From: Henckelia pumila
Taxonomy: Eukaryota; Streptophyta; Magnoliopsida; Lamiales; Gesneriaceae
Length of the DNA: 64,000 nt
Direction of reading: 5' to 3'
NCBI RefSeq assembly: GCF_033568475.1
Contig: NW_027331831.1
Coordinates: 11,780,001-11,844,000 of the forward strand
A program made the translations under genes and the position numbers. Below are positions 12,060 through 25,091 of this stretch, one piece after another; within the stretch, counting starts at the first letter, position 1, and each line of letters opens with the position of its first letter. The notes below the pieces were generated by a model. That model was given only the letters and a program-made list of their open reading frames with translations. It made no database searches and was not told where the DNA came from.

Positions 12060-12195
12060 GTCGATGCTACCCATGGGGTACTACCCCATGAGTAGCATGG
12101 AGGCATTTTATTGGCCAAATCATGTGGGTCCCACATAAAATCATGTGAGGCTCACATCATTTGGGCCAATAAAGGCCTGACACGCTGCACACAGG
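12060..12195. repeat. Nested palindromes (fold-back sequence)
   Basis: A near-perfect hairpin with arms ATGCTACCCATGGGGTA and TACCCCATGAGTAGCAT lies at about 12069-12103. A second imperfect fold-back follows, TATTGGCCAAATCATGTG against CACATCATTTGGGCCAATA (about 12110-12170). It could be a small fold-back transposon. No coding potential is seen. Confidence 0.55.
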
Positions 12196-12212
12196 GCACA
12201 ACATCGATTTTT

Positions 12213-12300
12213 TCGTATAGCTCGTCTGACATCAATGTTTCAAATATAGGTATTAAGTTTGAAACTCAATTTTAACCAACTCTTCCCCAATTCAAAAAAT
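12213..12300. repeat. Segment shared with 54940-55030
   Basis: The stretch CGTATAGCTCGTCTGACATC followed by a CAAAT/AACTCAATTTTAACC-like part recurs near 54940-55030 with few differences. At the second site it lies inside a Helitron-like unit. Confidence 0.5.
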
Positions 12301-15100
12301 AAAAATAAAAACAAAATATTTATATCACAAAATTCAAAATTGATGGATGAAACCGTCGTAATTTATTTTTTGTATTTGATCTCAGTATTTTTGGCATTTA
12401 AAAAATTACACTAACTCCTTCGTCAAAAAATTACACTAACTCCAAGGACCAAACCTACATACGTCTCTAATAAGTGCTTTAAAATAGCAAGTACAAGCCT
12501 AAAAATTTATGCTTTTTTAAATCACTAATAATTATAAAACACGACCCAAATAGTAGGATGATACTTTATTGTAATGGAAATGGAATACTTTTTGATTTTG
12601 ACATCAGTATTTTTGGTATTTTATAAATTACACCAACTCCAAAAATATTTACTCTAGGTGCTTTAAAGTGGCAAGTAGAACTCTAAAAACAATATTTCTA
12701 TTTTCTAACTCCAATAATTAAAAAACACGACTCAATGGTAGGATAATAAAATGAAATTAAATCTCATCTTTCGAACCAAGAGTGTTTAATTAACGAGAAC
12801 GTCCCTCCACCAAACTTTTCCTAGTTTAATCATGAAAAAAGCAATGAATGTTGAAAAGCCAAATAATTCAATTGTTAAAAAGGGGATTGATGATATATAT
12901 TATGGTCTTACAAAAATATGAAAATATCAAAGAATTTGGTATGAATAAACAAAGACCACAAATCTTTTTTCTTCTCCGTATTTATATTAATTGCCGTGCA
13001 TTTTGGATTAGTCTCTATGACATTAAGAAAACTTCAAAGCTTGTTTATGACATTCTTGCATATTCCAATTCTTTATTTTTAAGTCAATGTGACCTTTTTT
13101 TTAAAAAAAAATCACTGAATAATATATATTTTATAAAGAAACTTAAATATATCGTTACTTGGTTTTTAAATTACAACCACTTTAATTTTGTGAAGAATAA
13201 ATGAATATTGGATAGATAAAATAATAATGAATTAATTATTATTAATTAAGCACTATCTTTATGATTAGCCAATAATCAATTGGCAGTGTCTGGTTTGGAG
13301 GGCATAGAGGATCAGCCGATGGGCCAATCAAGGCATCAGTCCCTTTCCTGTAATTTACTAAAAGTCAGTGGTCAGTTAAGAAATCTATCCAAACCCTAAA
13401 ATACTACAAATTAAAACCTTATCAGAATTACATCATCCTACCTAGTGGACCCCACAAAAATGTCTTATGCGTCACATTATCATTATATATATACACGCAT
13501 ACATACACACATAATATTATGTGTGTGACATTGCTCTGGACACTTCATGGATATCGTAATATGTTCATATGACATTTCATATAATGTATTAAATGTTTAC
13601 ACGATATTCACATTATTAGATAAACACATTGTGTTGTTCACTACATGCCCACAACAGGTGCCCAAAATATCAAAATTAATATGTGGATTTGATATGTTGC
13701 ATTCTGCTGTTTCATCACATCCAACAAGTGAGCGAAATTTGGAGCGATATTACATATATGCCCCCAACGTTGCTCTCACAGACCCACACACATATGGAGT
13801 TTATAACTTCGAAAATGGCTATGGATTCATTTAATTATCATTAAATATCCAATATAGAACGCAAAAATTTATGTATAAAACAAAAGTTTCAGATGCAATA
13901 ATTTAAAGTAGGGAAAAAAGAGTGAGATTGATTAAATTTAGATGCATAAATTGGTCTATTCGACATATATGCATATGTTCTCTCTCTTTCTTTGTTGAAT
14001 CAATTATTGCTCCTTTTGGGATGCTTTAATTGTTTTTTTTTTTTTTTAAATGTCATTTTCTTATGAGAAATATATTTTCCCGAATTTATGATGCCCAACA
14101 ATGTCAAGTACAAGTCAATAATGTAAAAACTAATTAACTACGGCGGTAGCTGTATATTGTACTTGGGGTAACGAAATCATACTAAAATTTTATTAGATAC
14201 ATTGGATTTTTAACACAATCCAAAATCGAATTAAATTAAGGTACTGTTTGGATGAGCTTTTAAAAATATTTATTAATTTTTTCTTCATAAAATTCCTAGA
14301 AATGGAATCGAAAACCTTTCTCAAACATTACCCACTTAATAAAGTTATATATCAAACAAATTGCTCGGAATTTAAATATAATATTTATAAATTTATAAGT
14401 ACAAATGACAATCATAAACCAATAATTCATAACTATTTAGAAAAAATGACAAATATAGTTGCTCGTAAATTGGATATATTATTTACCGTTATGAAATCTG
14501 ATTTTAATAGGACCAGATTAAATTGTTTGGGTCGTGAAACCCAAAAAAAAAAAAAAAAAAGCCAAATCTTTAAATTTTCTCAACTGTCAACTGAAATGAT
14601 ACAATTAGTGGTGAAATAATTTAATTGTTTAATTTGAACCCAAAAAAAATAAATATAGTATTCAAATTTATAATATGAAATCCATATATAATCGAAAAAA
14701 ATCACGCGATATCGTCTAATGAGACCGATTTCCTATTATTATTTTTATTGTAATATGAATCAATTACATATCTATATTTATGATATCGTTTTACACGAGT
14801 TGTTACAAAAAAAATAAAAATAAAAATCGTACGGTTCACACAAAAATACGTACACGTTTGGGGGATGTATATTTCCTAATATAGGTGGACAGTTTTATAT
14901 TATGAAATTAAATTCTCATTTATATTTGCTGTACCAAAAGCTAGAAAGGTGGAGAGAAATCGGAGAATATACAAATCCCCCATTTATTTACTTTTGTTTC
15001 ATTTTCATTTTCATTTTCAACTCCAAAAACCCAGAAATGATTTCAGTGCATCAATGGCTAAACAAAATAAAAAAAAAACCTTCACTGTGTGTGTCTGTGC
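12301..15100. other. Intergenic, no gene seen
   Basis: AT-rich. Two related stretches around 12380-12480 and 12595-12690 share TTTTTGGCATTT/TTACACTAACTCC-like text. Reading frames at 12848-13204, 13547-13834 and 14248-14619 show no family, repeat or signal I can recognise, and I leave them out as genes. Poly-T (14031-14047) and poly-A (14541-14558) runs are present. Confidence 0.4.
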
Positions 15101-15115
15101 GTGAAAATAGCAGAG

Positions 15116-15123
15116 TATAAAAA
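15116..15123 (+). promoter_or_regulatory. TATA box of the DUF863 gene
   Basis: TATAAAAA lies upstream of a spliced leader whose first exon appears to end at 15685 (CTGAG|GTAATT). CT- and GA-rich tracts follow the expected start site (about 15199-15212 and 15349-15367), as is common in plant 5' leaders. Confidence 0.55.
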
Positions 15124-15144
15124 GAGACCGGATGTTGACAAATT

Positions 15145-17729
15145 TCATGTCATTGTTCTTGGAAGGTCGTTTGTTTGTGTGAAGATTTCTTATCTGGGAT
15201 CTCTCTCTCTATGATATATTAAATAATAATTATTGATACTGTTAATAAATATATATACAGTTGCTAAAAATTCTTTCTTTATATATATATATATATATGT
15301 ATAATTTTGTTTCATCATTCTCTCTCTAGAGTTGCTATCTTGTTTTATTGAGAGAGAGAGAGAGAGTGGCCCAGCAGATCGAACTATTCAATCTTTAGCT
15401 AAGTTTGATGAGGATCTGAGCTTCTTCAATGGAGTTACCAAACCACTGGCTTTATTGTTTATTTGTTTCATTTGACAATTATTAATATTTTTCTTTTTGG
15501 GTTTTTGGTTTCTTCTGGTTCTGTATATTTTTATACTATTTTTGTTGCCTTTCTTTAAAGTTACAGCGTAAAAAAGCATATGAATTTCTAATGATTTTGA
15601 GGTCTTGTTTGCTTGGAAATACTTTTGGATGATTCAATTCATGAGGGGTTCATGAAGAGAAGTGGTTCCAGGATGTGGGTCTGAGGTAATTATACTTTTT
15701 TAAACGTATGTTTAATGTTCTAATCTTTTTTTAAGATTTGCCCAGTTTTTTACTATGGTCCAGAAGAAGAAAATATTTTCTTTTGCCTTTTAAATTTGGG
15801 ATTTTGATAAATAATTCGGTAATTGAGTTATGCTTGCTTTGTAAATGTAGTTCTTGAATTTGTTGTATCATTGGTTTCATTGCAATTACTTATTAAAGCA
15901 GGTGTTTATCCATTTGGGAAGTTCATCGGAGTTAAATTGATAATATCTTTTGGTTTTGATGTGTGATCATTCGTTCGGGTTATTCTTGCTGTGTGTATTC
16001 ATGTTAGCAGGGATCATATTTGCAATTTTGTTTGGTGTGGCTACTGAATATCTCTTCGTTTATTTATATTTGTTGGTCACTTGATCTTCTTATTGTGAAT
16101 GCCGAATGATATGTTGCCTGTGTAATTGTATTGGTTTGAAGGTTGTAAATTTTGATTGTTTGTTTAAATTTCTCTGGTTTCCTGAAGTACATTCTGAAGT
16201 TCTTTTATAAAAGCATTCTACGTTGTGACTCGCTCAATGTGCTATTTTTCTAATTTATGCGCGAGGCACATGGGTATTTTCTAGGTGAAAGAACAACCTC
16301 TACCAAGTAGTTTTATAAGGCTTGTTATGCTTCTCTTTTTTGCGCACTACTAGTCGCAAAAATCTTCCTTGTCCTGACTTTAGCCGGTATTAAACTAGAG
16401 GAGAATAATTAATGTGTAACATCCTGCTCCTGGTATACTTATGGATAGCTTTGAAACTGTGATGTGATTTAGAAGCACTTTGGTGGCAGTCAAATATCAC
16501 AATTGTGGAGCTTTTGGATTTTCATGGCCTAAGTTTTGAGTTCACGCCACATAAAGCGAGTGAGTGTGAATTCCTTTTGATAAAAGAACTTAGAAGTTTC
16601 TTTGAAATTCTCCGGAAAAGGATGTTTTCGCTCCATATATCCTCTAACACGTGTGATGTGACTGCCCATGGCATTTTATAACCATAATCTGTACATAATC
16701 TAATGTCCAGCCACGCATTTTGCGGTACTATTTAATGCGTTCTTGACTACACTGGAGTAGTTTTCTCCATAGTTGTTTTCGCGGAGAATACGATGAAAAT
16801 TTTGTCATTCAATCCTAAGAGACTCAGAAGTTAGTATATGCGTATTGGGCGCATTGGTTGTACAACTTACTGATTTTTGGCACTTTCTTACCTATAATTT
16901 GCTGATGCTGTATTAATCATTCGAAAAAAGGTTCTCTCGCATTCAGTTTTTCAAGAATCTGCCAGTGAGGATTGGGAAATAAATCTCCTATAACTTTCGT
17001 TTCTTGAGGAAAGAAAAAATGACCTCTTTCAAAGAAAATCAGTCTACTCTTTCAGGGATAAATTGGTTCCTGGTCTTCGTTCTCTGCAATTGTTTGTAGG
17101 AGCACTTGAATTTAATTTATATTCGTCTCCACTATTTCTTTTTTTCAAATCTGTAATGGATGGATCTCGAATTCTTACTGAAGAACATGAATTGTCAGGT
17201 ACAGTTGCTGTGATTCTGTGCTTATTCTTTCCGTAATTTTTATTTTCTATTTGTGTACTAGTTTCCTATGCATTGATTTATTTCTTAATCATTAATGCCA
17301 AAGCTCCTTTTCTGAATTTCTGTAGCAAAAGATGAGATTTGTGTCGTCTTACCCTGTTTATCATATGCCGAATAATATACTGGTTCAGCACACATCAACG
17401 CCTGATTTCGAAATGTTGTCCTTTCATGGGATGGGACATAAAATTACGGCTCTCAATCTTGAATTTAAGTTCTTTCTTTCCCTTTTTTTGGTTTTTTTAA
17501 ATTTTTTTTTTTTTTTAAAAAAAAACTCGTCCCTTGTCACCCCACTTGTTTCCTTTCATTGCTTTGTCATTTTCAAGAGTCAGGAACATGATATGCTACT
17601 TATATGCCTGAATTTCTTTTTTTATGTCCAACAATTGCGAGCATGGAATTAGTGACAAGTTATTAATTGAACAAATAATGTCATGCGACTTTGTGGAATT
17701 CTGGTTTACGTTAGATATTACTTACAGGA
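15145..17729 (+). other. 5' leader and leader intron(s) of the DUF863 gene
   Basis: A non-coding first exon is inferred from about 15145 to 15685. The coding exon opens after the acceptor CTTACAG at 17721-17727. A second possible acceptor, TTCTGTAG, ends at 17325 and would add a leader exon containing upstream ATGs, but I cannot find its donor with confidence. The region is T-rich and intron-like, with no other gene seen. Confidence 0.5.
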
Positions 17730-20700
17730 ATGGGAACAAAAGTACATTGCAAAAGCTACTTGCCAGGATATTGTTCCATGAGAGATCTGAACGAGGATTC
17801 AATCAGTAGTAGCTGGCCGCTATTTAACGGAGACAAAACTGTAGCAAATGGGCAGTATTTCAATGGTTTCATGCCAAAAACTGCAATAAATGGTTATCCT
17901 GAGAATGACAAGGATGCATTAAAGCAAAAAATGATTGAACATGAGACCGTTTTTAGAAATCAGGTAACCCAGTTTCATTTCTTCACTATATCCTTTTCAT
18001 AAAATTCTCGAATTCAAAATATAAGTAACTATTGTTGCGCTACCTCCCACAAATTGGATATTTTTTGGAAAGATGATTTCTAATATGTACCGTAGCTAGA
18101 GATCACATCCTAATATAATACCTGTGCCAAAAAAAAAAGAAAAAAAGAAAAAGGATGATATTTTAGTAATCCAGTTTTTGGATGACCTTTATCGCCTAAG
18201 GTTTGAACATACAAGTGTATGCTTGATTTCATCTGGGCAAATATTCTCTGTTCTTCCGAATATAGATTCCCGTATTGAAGCAAAAATTACCATTATTGGT
18301 CTGCCTACCATGAGCTGGAGTTATTGGGACAAGTGGCTTCTGACAAATACACAAGAAGGCTTCTGACAAATATACAAGAAATACTAATTTCTTGATTGTT
18401 TTTGGCATCTAGGTATATGAACTCCACCGTCTTTACAGAATTCAAAGGGATATGATGGAAGAGGTAAAAAGGAAAGAGTTACATAAACAACGAGCATCAA
18501 TAGAACCGTCATCATCGTCAAGCCTTCAAGGATTTCGAATGCCATCCAATGATGCTCGTAAATGGCATATGGCTGGATTTCCTTTGTCAAATTCTGGTCA
18601 GGGTAGAACATCCATTTTGGGAGTTGAGGTTGTTACTTCTCCCGTGAGTTGTACCAACGGAAACGAAAATCAGACGAGTCAGTTTCTGTTCCCCAACAGA
18701 TCTACTTCAAAGGACTGTGAAGCATTGGATTCAAGGCCTTTGAAGGTTAGGAGGAAGTTGTTTGATCTCCAACTTCCTGCTGAAGAGTATGTTGATTCTG
18801 AAGAAGGGGAGAACTTACAGGAGTACAAAGTAAATGCAAGAATTGAACCTGAAAATAATTTCCTTAGAAGTCATGCTGGTGTGAAGGCTAATTGTCCAAT
18901 AGATGCTTCTACTTCTGATTCTTGTTTGAGAAGTTCAGTTGGATTGACCGATTTAAACAAACCCCTTCAGATTGAAGAATCAATGTCTCCTTTACTGGTT
19001 GATTTCCATGGCAATGCTTCCTCCAATGGGGAGACAAAAGGGATGAATCAGCCAGCGCAGTCAAATACAAGATTTTTAGGTGTAGCCCATGATGGTTTTT
19101 TGATGAACTCGTCTGTTGCAAGTGAAATCAACAAGAGGGGACGGTTCTCCCACATGTTTGAAGCAGGTAAAATCTTCATTTTTTTTCGTCAGTTTTGTTC
19201 TGTTCATCACTACGACATCCCATCCTTCGTTGGATCAAGTATTTAAAATGGTTAATAAATGGTTACAATGTACTCGTATATCAACTTGGGTTTCGTAAAG
19301 CGAGGAGCTGGGACAAATATAACATAGTTGCTATATGAGTCCATTGTGCATTCACGCTTGCGCAGATTTGGGCCTGGGGCGTGACAATCACTTTCCTCAT
19401 TTATGTTTCATTTAACACCATGCTTGCATGAATTCAGCATATGTAATCGAAAGTCCATCTTTTTCAATTGTTAAAGTAATTAGCTTATATTTGTTATGTG
19501 CTTGCTCTCAGGATCTAGTAATAACCTGGGCACCCAGAGTCAAGGTCTTCCGCAAGATAAGTTTCCTATGGCTTACAATCCGGTTCAAGCTACGCTGAAC
19601 CAGCTTCATCATGCTTCTGGAGCATATCCTTCTGTTCATTGCAAGGAAAATCTGTGGAGAGATGGATCCCACTGTGGTGAGTTTAACAGCCAGTTGGAAC
19701 CACTTGTAGCTTCTCAGAGTTCACACCCATTCTTTAGTTCCCGTTGTTTTCCCGGCTCACAGGCTCACTCCATCTCAACATGGGCAAAGCCACAAAGTAG
19801 CTTTACTCAACAGATAACCACATCTGGATCACCTTCAATCCAGGAACACTTTGGAGGAAAGTGGCAAGCAAATGATAGTTCTAGATTTAATGCAGGTTTG
19901 AGGAACGAACAAACAACGAGAAATGGGTTTTCACATGGGTCTGCCTCGGGAAACAAAGAACTACAGGCTCACTTTCCGTCAGCTGGCTTTGGTTATCTTA
20001 ACTGCAGACAGGGTGATAAAGTAGTATCTGATCGCTCGATTAATCACGGATTGGGGATTTTTGCAAAAAGATCCTGTCACGTGGATTCAAAGCCTGTACT
20101 AGATATTAACTTGAACGAGGTAGTTTCGAACTCGTCAAATGAGCCATGGGCCCAGCAAGATTTCAGTACAGTAGATATAAAAGGTAAGCATGAAGATAAT
20201 GTGTCAGCATTGCCTTGGCTTAGACCTAAGCCAACTAATGGCAATGAAGGGGACTCAAGTGTCCCTCGAGCTTCTTTGGGTGGTAACCGGGAAGCAGTTA
20301 GAGATCTTAATCAGCCGTACACCCCATCAGTTATCTTGGCTTCAAATGATTGTGTAATTGTGGAGAAAAAGGAGATTGCTGAGTCTCGAAATGTTCAGAA
20401 AATTCTCGGCTTTCCAATCATTGAAACAATTGTTCGAGAACATGAGCCATCCTCAGTTGTTTCCTCCTCGACCATTGTTGATTGCTCTCCCAACAAAAAT
20501 AACAAAAAGAAGAACAGAATGATTGACATAAATCTAGCATATGAGCCAGAGGAGCTGAAAGCTAATGAAGAACAACACATGGAAAAGGCCACGCAAGGCG
20601 CCTGCTTCATTGATTTAAACTCTTGTGTAAGTGATTGTGAAGATCCTCCGGTACGGTCATATGAAAGCCAGAGCAACAGCCATAAGGTAACAACGGAGAT

Positions 20701-21514
20701 AGATTTAGAAGCTCCTGTTTTCCTGGAGAGTGATGATGACGATACACCATCCAAGGAAAATCTTCCCGACATCGGAAAGACAGCGGAACAAATGCCGGAC
20801 GAGGTTCTTCGAAATGCAGCAGATGCACTAATCGCCATCTCATCGTCTTGTCCAAATGTCGATATGCCTGACGTTTTCTTGGCAGATTCACTCCTCTGGT
20901 TTTTCAATACAATGTCTGTGTGTGCTATTGAACTTGATTGTCTATCCGGTAAAGGATCAAGAACCAGGGATGGTTCCCCACTGCATGGTTTGTGTGAGGA
21001 GATTGATGAATTTGAGGCCATGACATTGCGACTTGTTGAAACTAAAGAAGATGACTACATGCCTATACCCTTTGTTCCCGAAGACCAGATAGAGGAAACG
21101 GGAGCCAATACGTTAGTCACTAGAACTCGTAGGGGTCAGTCAAGGAGAGGAAGACAGCGAAGGGACTTTCAAAGGGACATCCTACCCGGTCTAACATCGT
21201 TGTCAAGGCATGAAGTCACTGAGGATCTTCAGACATTTGGAGGGCTGATGAGAGCTACTGGCCATCACTGGAATTCAGGATTGACCAGAAGAAACGGCGG
21301 CAGAAACAGAGGTGCTAGGGGTAGGAGACGAGCAGTCACTGAAACAGTCCCTAATATCATTCCAAGCACGGCCTGCACTTCATTGGTGCAGCAACTAAAC
21401 AACGTTGAGTCTGGTTTGGAGGACAGAAGCCTAACGGGTTGGGGAAAGACAACTAGACGTCCCCGTCGACAACGATGCCCTGCAGGTATTCCTCCTACTA
21501 TCGCATTAACATGA
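17730..21514 (+). CDS. DUF863 family nuclear-type protein
   Basis: Coding exons are 17730-17963, 18413-19166 and 19512-21514, joined at clean GT-AG sites. They close in frame to 996 residues. The protein starts MGTKVHCKSYLPGY with a conserved MRDLNED block, then a short helical segment across the first junction (VYELHRLYRIQRDMMEE, residues 79-95). A long, Ser-rich and probably disordered middle carries repeated DLN-type motifs (TDLNKPL, LDINLNEV, VRDLNQPY, IDINLAYE, FIDLNS). The basic C-terminus contains RRGQSRRGRQRR and GWGKTTRRPRRQRC. This order and the C-terminal end match the plant-only family PF05904, whose molecular role is unknown to me. The DLN/LNL-like motifs and basic tail suggest a nuclear regulator, which is inference. 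The ATG at 17730 is the first codon of the conserved N-terminus. Length is normal for the family and nothing looks broken. Confidence 0.9.
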
Positions 21515-21720
21515 GAGTAATCTAAACAAGCCAATACTTTCTTTAATTCTGAGTTTACAGAGGGCAACATAAGACGTGATTGGGGAGCTTGTTTGAGTGA
21601 TTTCGGGATTGAAGTGGTCGATTGTCTTTGTAAATGTCGTTTTAGCAATCTTTCTTGACTTTGATTTATCAATTTGCATTTTGTTTACAAATAATGTTAC
21701 CTGATTTCATCTTGATATAA

Positions 21721-21884
21721 TATATATATATATATATATCCATAGCATTGTTTCTAATGCAAATGTATGTTTGATCTAATTACAAATATTCAGCAATTCT
21801 AACTTCCAAGTTGACGAATGCTAGAAGAATTTGAAATGTTATTTGGCGCATGTAAAATACATACAAGTGGCAGAGAAACACATG

Positions 21885-21915
<31 letters not shown>

Positions 21916-21956
21916 TCTCTACATAAATAAATAAATAAATAAATAAAGAGAAAATA
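21721..21956. repeat. Simple repeats behind the DUF863 gene
   Basis: A TA run (about 21718-21739), a TCTA tetranucleotide run (about 21887-21915) and an AAAT/AATA run (about 21924-21947) lie in or just past the 3' end of the gene. Confidence 0.85.
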
Positions 21957-22247
21957 AGTTTTTTAGTCCAGTAATTTTATCCCATTTGGGTTTTGATCCA
22001 TTAATTTTTTCGATGTGGGTTTTGGTACACTAACTTTGTTTTTTCAGTATTTTTTGGTCCAACTGCATATGTGTCAGTTTCTGATTGGTCCACGTCATCA
22101 TTTTTGACCAATTAAAAGTTGACACATATGCAGTTGAACCAAAAAACACTGAAAATGCAAAGTCAGTGTACCAAAATCCAAATAAAAAAAGTTAATGGAC
22201 CAAAACCAAAACATTATCAAGTTAATGGACCTAAAAACTTATTTTTT
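21957..22247. mobile_element. Fold-back MITE-like element
   Basis: The two halves are inverted copies: AAGTTTTTTAGTCCAGTAA...TTTTGGTACACTAAC on the left, GTGTACCAAAATCC...GACCTAAAAACTT on the right. The centre is a near-palindrome around GACGTGGACCAATCA. There is no coding potential. The element at 24546-25054 has the same general pattern (TTAGTC...GACTAAAA). Confidence 0.65.
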
Positions 22248-22275
22248 CATAAATAAATAAATAAATAATAATAAA

Positions 22276-23009
22276 CTCTCTATATAAAAGAGCCCATGTT
22301 TAGAATTGTTAGATGTCGTTTATGCCCTTCACTTGTTAGATTTCTCAATATATGTTTAGAAAATATGGCAAAAGTTAGAGCAAAACATTGAATATCAAAA
22401 TTTTTTTTTTTGTCAAACTTGGTCAATTTTTGCGGCTCTTAAAGTAGTTTAAGTTCTAATTGATTAATATTAATATTAATATTAATATAAATAAATAATA
22501 AATTGGACAAGCAAAATATCAACAAATATAAAAATTGGATTCAAAAAATAAAAATTAATAATAATAATAATAATAATAGAGATGAATTTGGGCAACCAAA
22601 ACGTTGGACGTTGGATCTTGTTCAAAATATGAAATCAGAATTCATAAATAATAATAATTATATTATAATATCAAATGATATTAATATTATTAATTAATAA
22701 TTATTTTAATATTGATTCCTTAAATGCTGATTAACTCAACAAATTGAATGCTACCAACGGCTGTGACGCTCGATCCTATGGTTTCTGATAATAGATATTT
22801 TGATTCTAGGCACTTTCAGTTGATGACGAAGTTGGAGAGATTGGAAACTATAGAAGAATTCTTGAATCCATTTCCATTATTTTTCTTCTAGGTGTATTTT
22901 CTAGGAGAGATCATTGACTATACCTAATCTAATTAGTTCATGTTGGTGTTTTAGTTGAGTCATAATGCAAGTATTGCGTGTTTTTCGCTCGCAAACGTAC
23001 GATGTCTAG
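22276..23009 (+). mobile_element. Non-autonomous Helitron-like element
   Basis: The left end reads TCTCTATATAAAAGAGCC, a common start in plant Helitrons. The right end reads CAAGTATTGCGTGTTTTTCG, then GATGTCTAG (23001-23009), followed by T. The base before the left end is C, not the expected A, so the start is uncertain. A microsatellite (ATTAAT units, about 22465-22490) and an AAT run lie inside. No gene is present. Confidence 0.5.
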
Positions 23010-24320
23010 TTTTAATATTGATGAGTAGAGTATCGTTTTCATGATGATCAAAAATTTATATTCATACCAAATCTTATAATTAAAATAATCTCAACTTTAT
23101 TCAGAAAACCAAGGTTTTAAATTCAATAAAATAACCAAATTTCAAGTACAACTTTGGGTACACGATCTGAGACGGATTCTAGATATAAGATTTCACTCAA
23201 TTTTTATTCATGAAATCATATCAGTTGATAATATTACTTATTCCAATTTATAGGTCAAGAACCTTTAAGTGTTATTTACAGTATCTGCCGATCGAGTGCC
23301 GAGTAAATTTATTATTCTAATGTCAATTTCGATATCCTTATCAAAAATCAAACATAAAAATAGTTTAATCAAGTTCTATGATTCTATTTCAATTACCTCA
23401 AAGAAAATTGTAGGCATCTCGAACTCTACAAAAATCTTAGGTTGTGTTTTTCTATGATCCTATTCAAAATCGTCTCTTCCGAGTGTCAGATTTCAAATAA
23501 AGTTAACATTCAATATATGACCAGTAAATTGAAAAACAACCAAAATAAGAATACACAAATAAATTGTTAAGAACAAATAATAGTAGACAAAGTAATATTC
23601 AAAACATAAAAATCAAATCAAGTTGCATCAATATCTAGAAACAACTAATAAATTTATAATGAAATAATTAAACACATAGACATATCCAAAAATCTCATCA
23701 ATAAATCAAGACAGATAATAAAAATCACAGAGTAAAGTCAATTTTCCATCCCCAGATGAATGTTCTCTGTCTTGTGATTCGATTATCTTTTGTCGTTCTA
23801 TCTTACGTCTCAAATCCATGTCCCAAAACTCCTTGAATGCACAATCTTGTGTGGTTGTGTTATTTAGGTGTTCTAGGATGAAAGAAAGATGAAAAGTGGC
23901 GTAAAAATCATCAAATTCGGCCGTCAACTCTTATTTATAATATTTATATCCTTAACGGACCGAAAACTGCGCTTAAAAGCCCAAAATAGATAGGTTTTCG
24001 AAATCTAAAATTTCGCAGCGTGGGTGCACTGTGGCGGTTGGTGGTTGGGCACGGGTGCGTTATGGCAAGGCGCGGGGGCGCCTTGTACTGCTTTTTTTTT
24101 TTTTTTCTTTTTTTTCGTCTCAGTTCTTGCTCAAATATCGGCCTTCCTTTCACCTTATCATGCTCTTCTTCCTCTTTTCATCGCATTTTACCTCAATTTA
24201 TCAATCAAAAAATGGTTGTTAGCTAAATTCCTGCAAACGACACAACAAAAACAAAGACACATAATATCGCTCAAAAACAACAAAAGCTAAGTTAAATCTT
24301 ATAAAATATAAGTGCAAAAT
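23010..24320. other. Probable retroelement remains, no gene
   Basis: AT-rich except for a GC-rich patch at about 24018-24095 with GTTGGTGGTTGGGCACGGG and GGCGCGGGGGCGCC. Together with the following AAAACAACAAAAGCTAAG segment, this resembles non-coding parts of plant gypsy-type elements on the minus strand. I see no LTR pair or protein. The frames at 23706-23927 and 24020-24290 look accidental. Confidence 0.35.
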
Positions 24321-24545
24321 GTTTTGATTGATTAGTTGGAATTTACAATCATGACTGACGACACAAGACAAATAATTGTTGTATTTGACTATTTTCTAAA
24401 TTTATACTATAACTATCTTTATATAGTTGTAATGGTCCAATAGAGAACATTGAAAAACGGACTCATATTTTTAGCACCGCTAGAAGAAAACATGAGTGTT
24501 CTACGAGGAAAAAATTTGATGGAGAAGAAAATTATTTTTAAAAAA
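24321..24545. other. Intergenic, nothing recognised
   Basis: Short AT-rich gap between repeat-derived stretches. Confidence 0.4.
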
Positions 24546-25054
24546 AATAAAATTAGTATTTAGTCTTGCAAGTTAGCCTGTTTTTTATTCAAGTCTTGTA
24601 ATTTGTCAAATTTGGATTTTTTGTCATTTTTTTTTCTTGAAATCATTAAATCTAACAAATATATATTACTTATTTGATATCGGTGTTCTTCTGTATACCT
24701 CATGCAACGATAATAAAACCTATGTTATTACATGTACATTAAAATCTACTCGGGAAAAATAAAGCTTTTTTCTCTCATTTCGAAATATTAAGTATCGTTT
24801 TGGTTTATTTTTCTCTTTTAATTTTACTTAAATTGATTTTAATTTGTGTAAAATATGATTTATTTGCATCATATGAGTGAGTTAAGAGAAAATCAGTTTC
24901 AAATAAGCAATATTCATTAGATCGATAATTTCAAGACAAAAATAAAAAAAAAGATGAAAAGAAAAACTAAGTTACGGGACAAAAATCAAATTTTAATAAG
25001 TTATAGGACTTAAATCCATATGTCAACTAACAGGACTAAAAATCATAATTTTTC
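24546..25054. mobile_element. Fold-back MITE-like element
   Basis: Imperfect inverted ends: AAAATTAGTATTTAGTCTTGC on the left against GGACTAAAAATCATAATTTT on the right, with the inner pair TTGTAATTTGTCAAATTTGG against ACAAAAATCAAATTTTAATA. No reading frame is present. It resembles the 21957-22247 element in style. Confidence 0.5.
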
Positions 25055-25091
25055 CAAACAAAATTAGTTAAGCTAACAAAATGAAAAAATA

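Noticed and set aside
13547-13834. 95-residue frame in the 12.3-15.1 kb gap
   Set aside because: No recognisable domain, signal peptide or codon bias.
20395-21021. 208-residue frame on the minus strand
   Set aside because: Shadow of the long DUF863 exon; no family features.
24020-24290. Three overlapping frames with Phe-rich runs
   Set aside because: Caused by a T-run and a GC-rich patch; no conserved motif.
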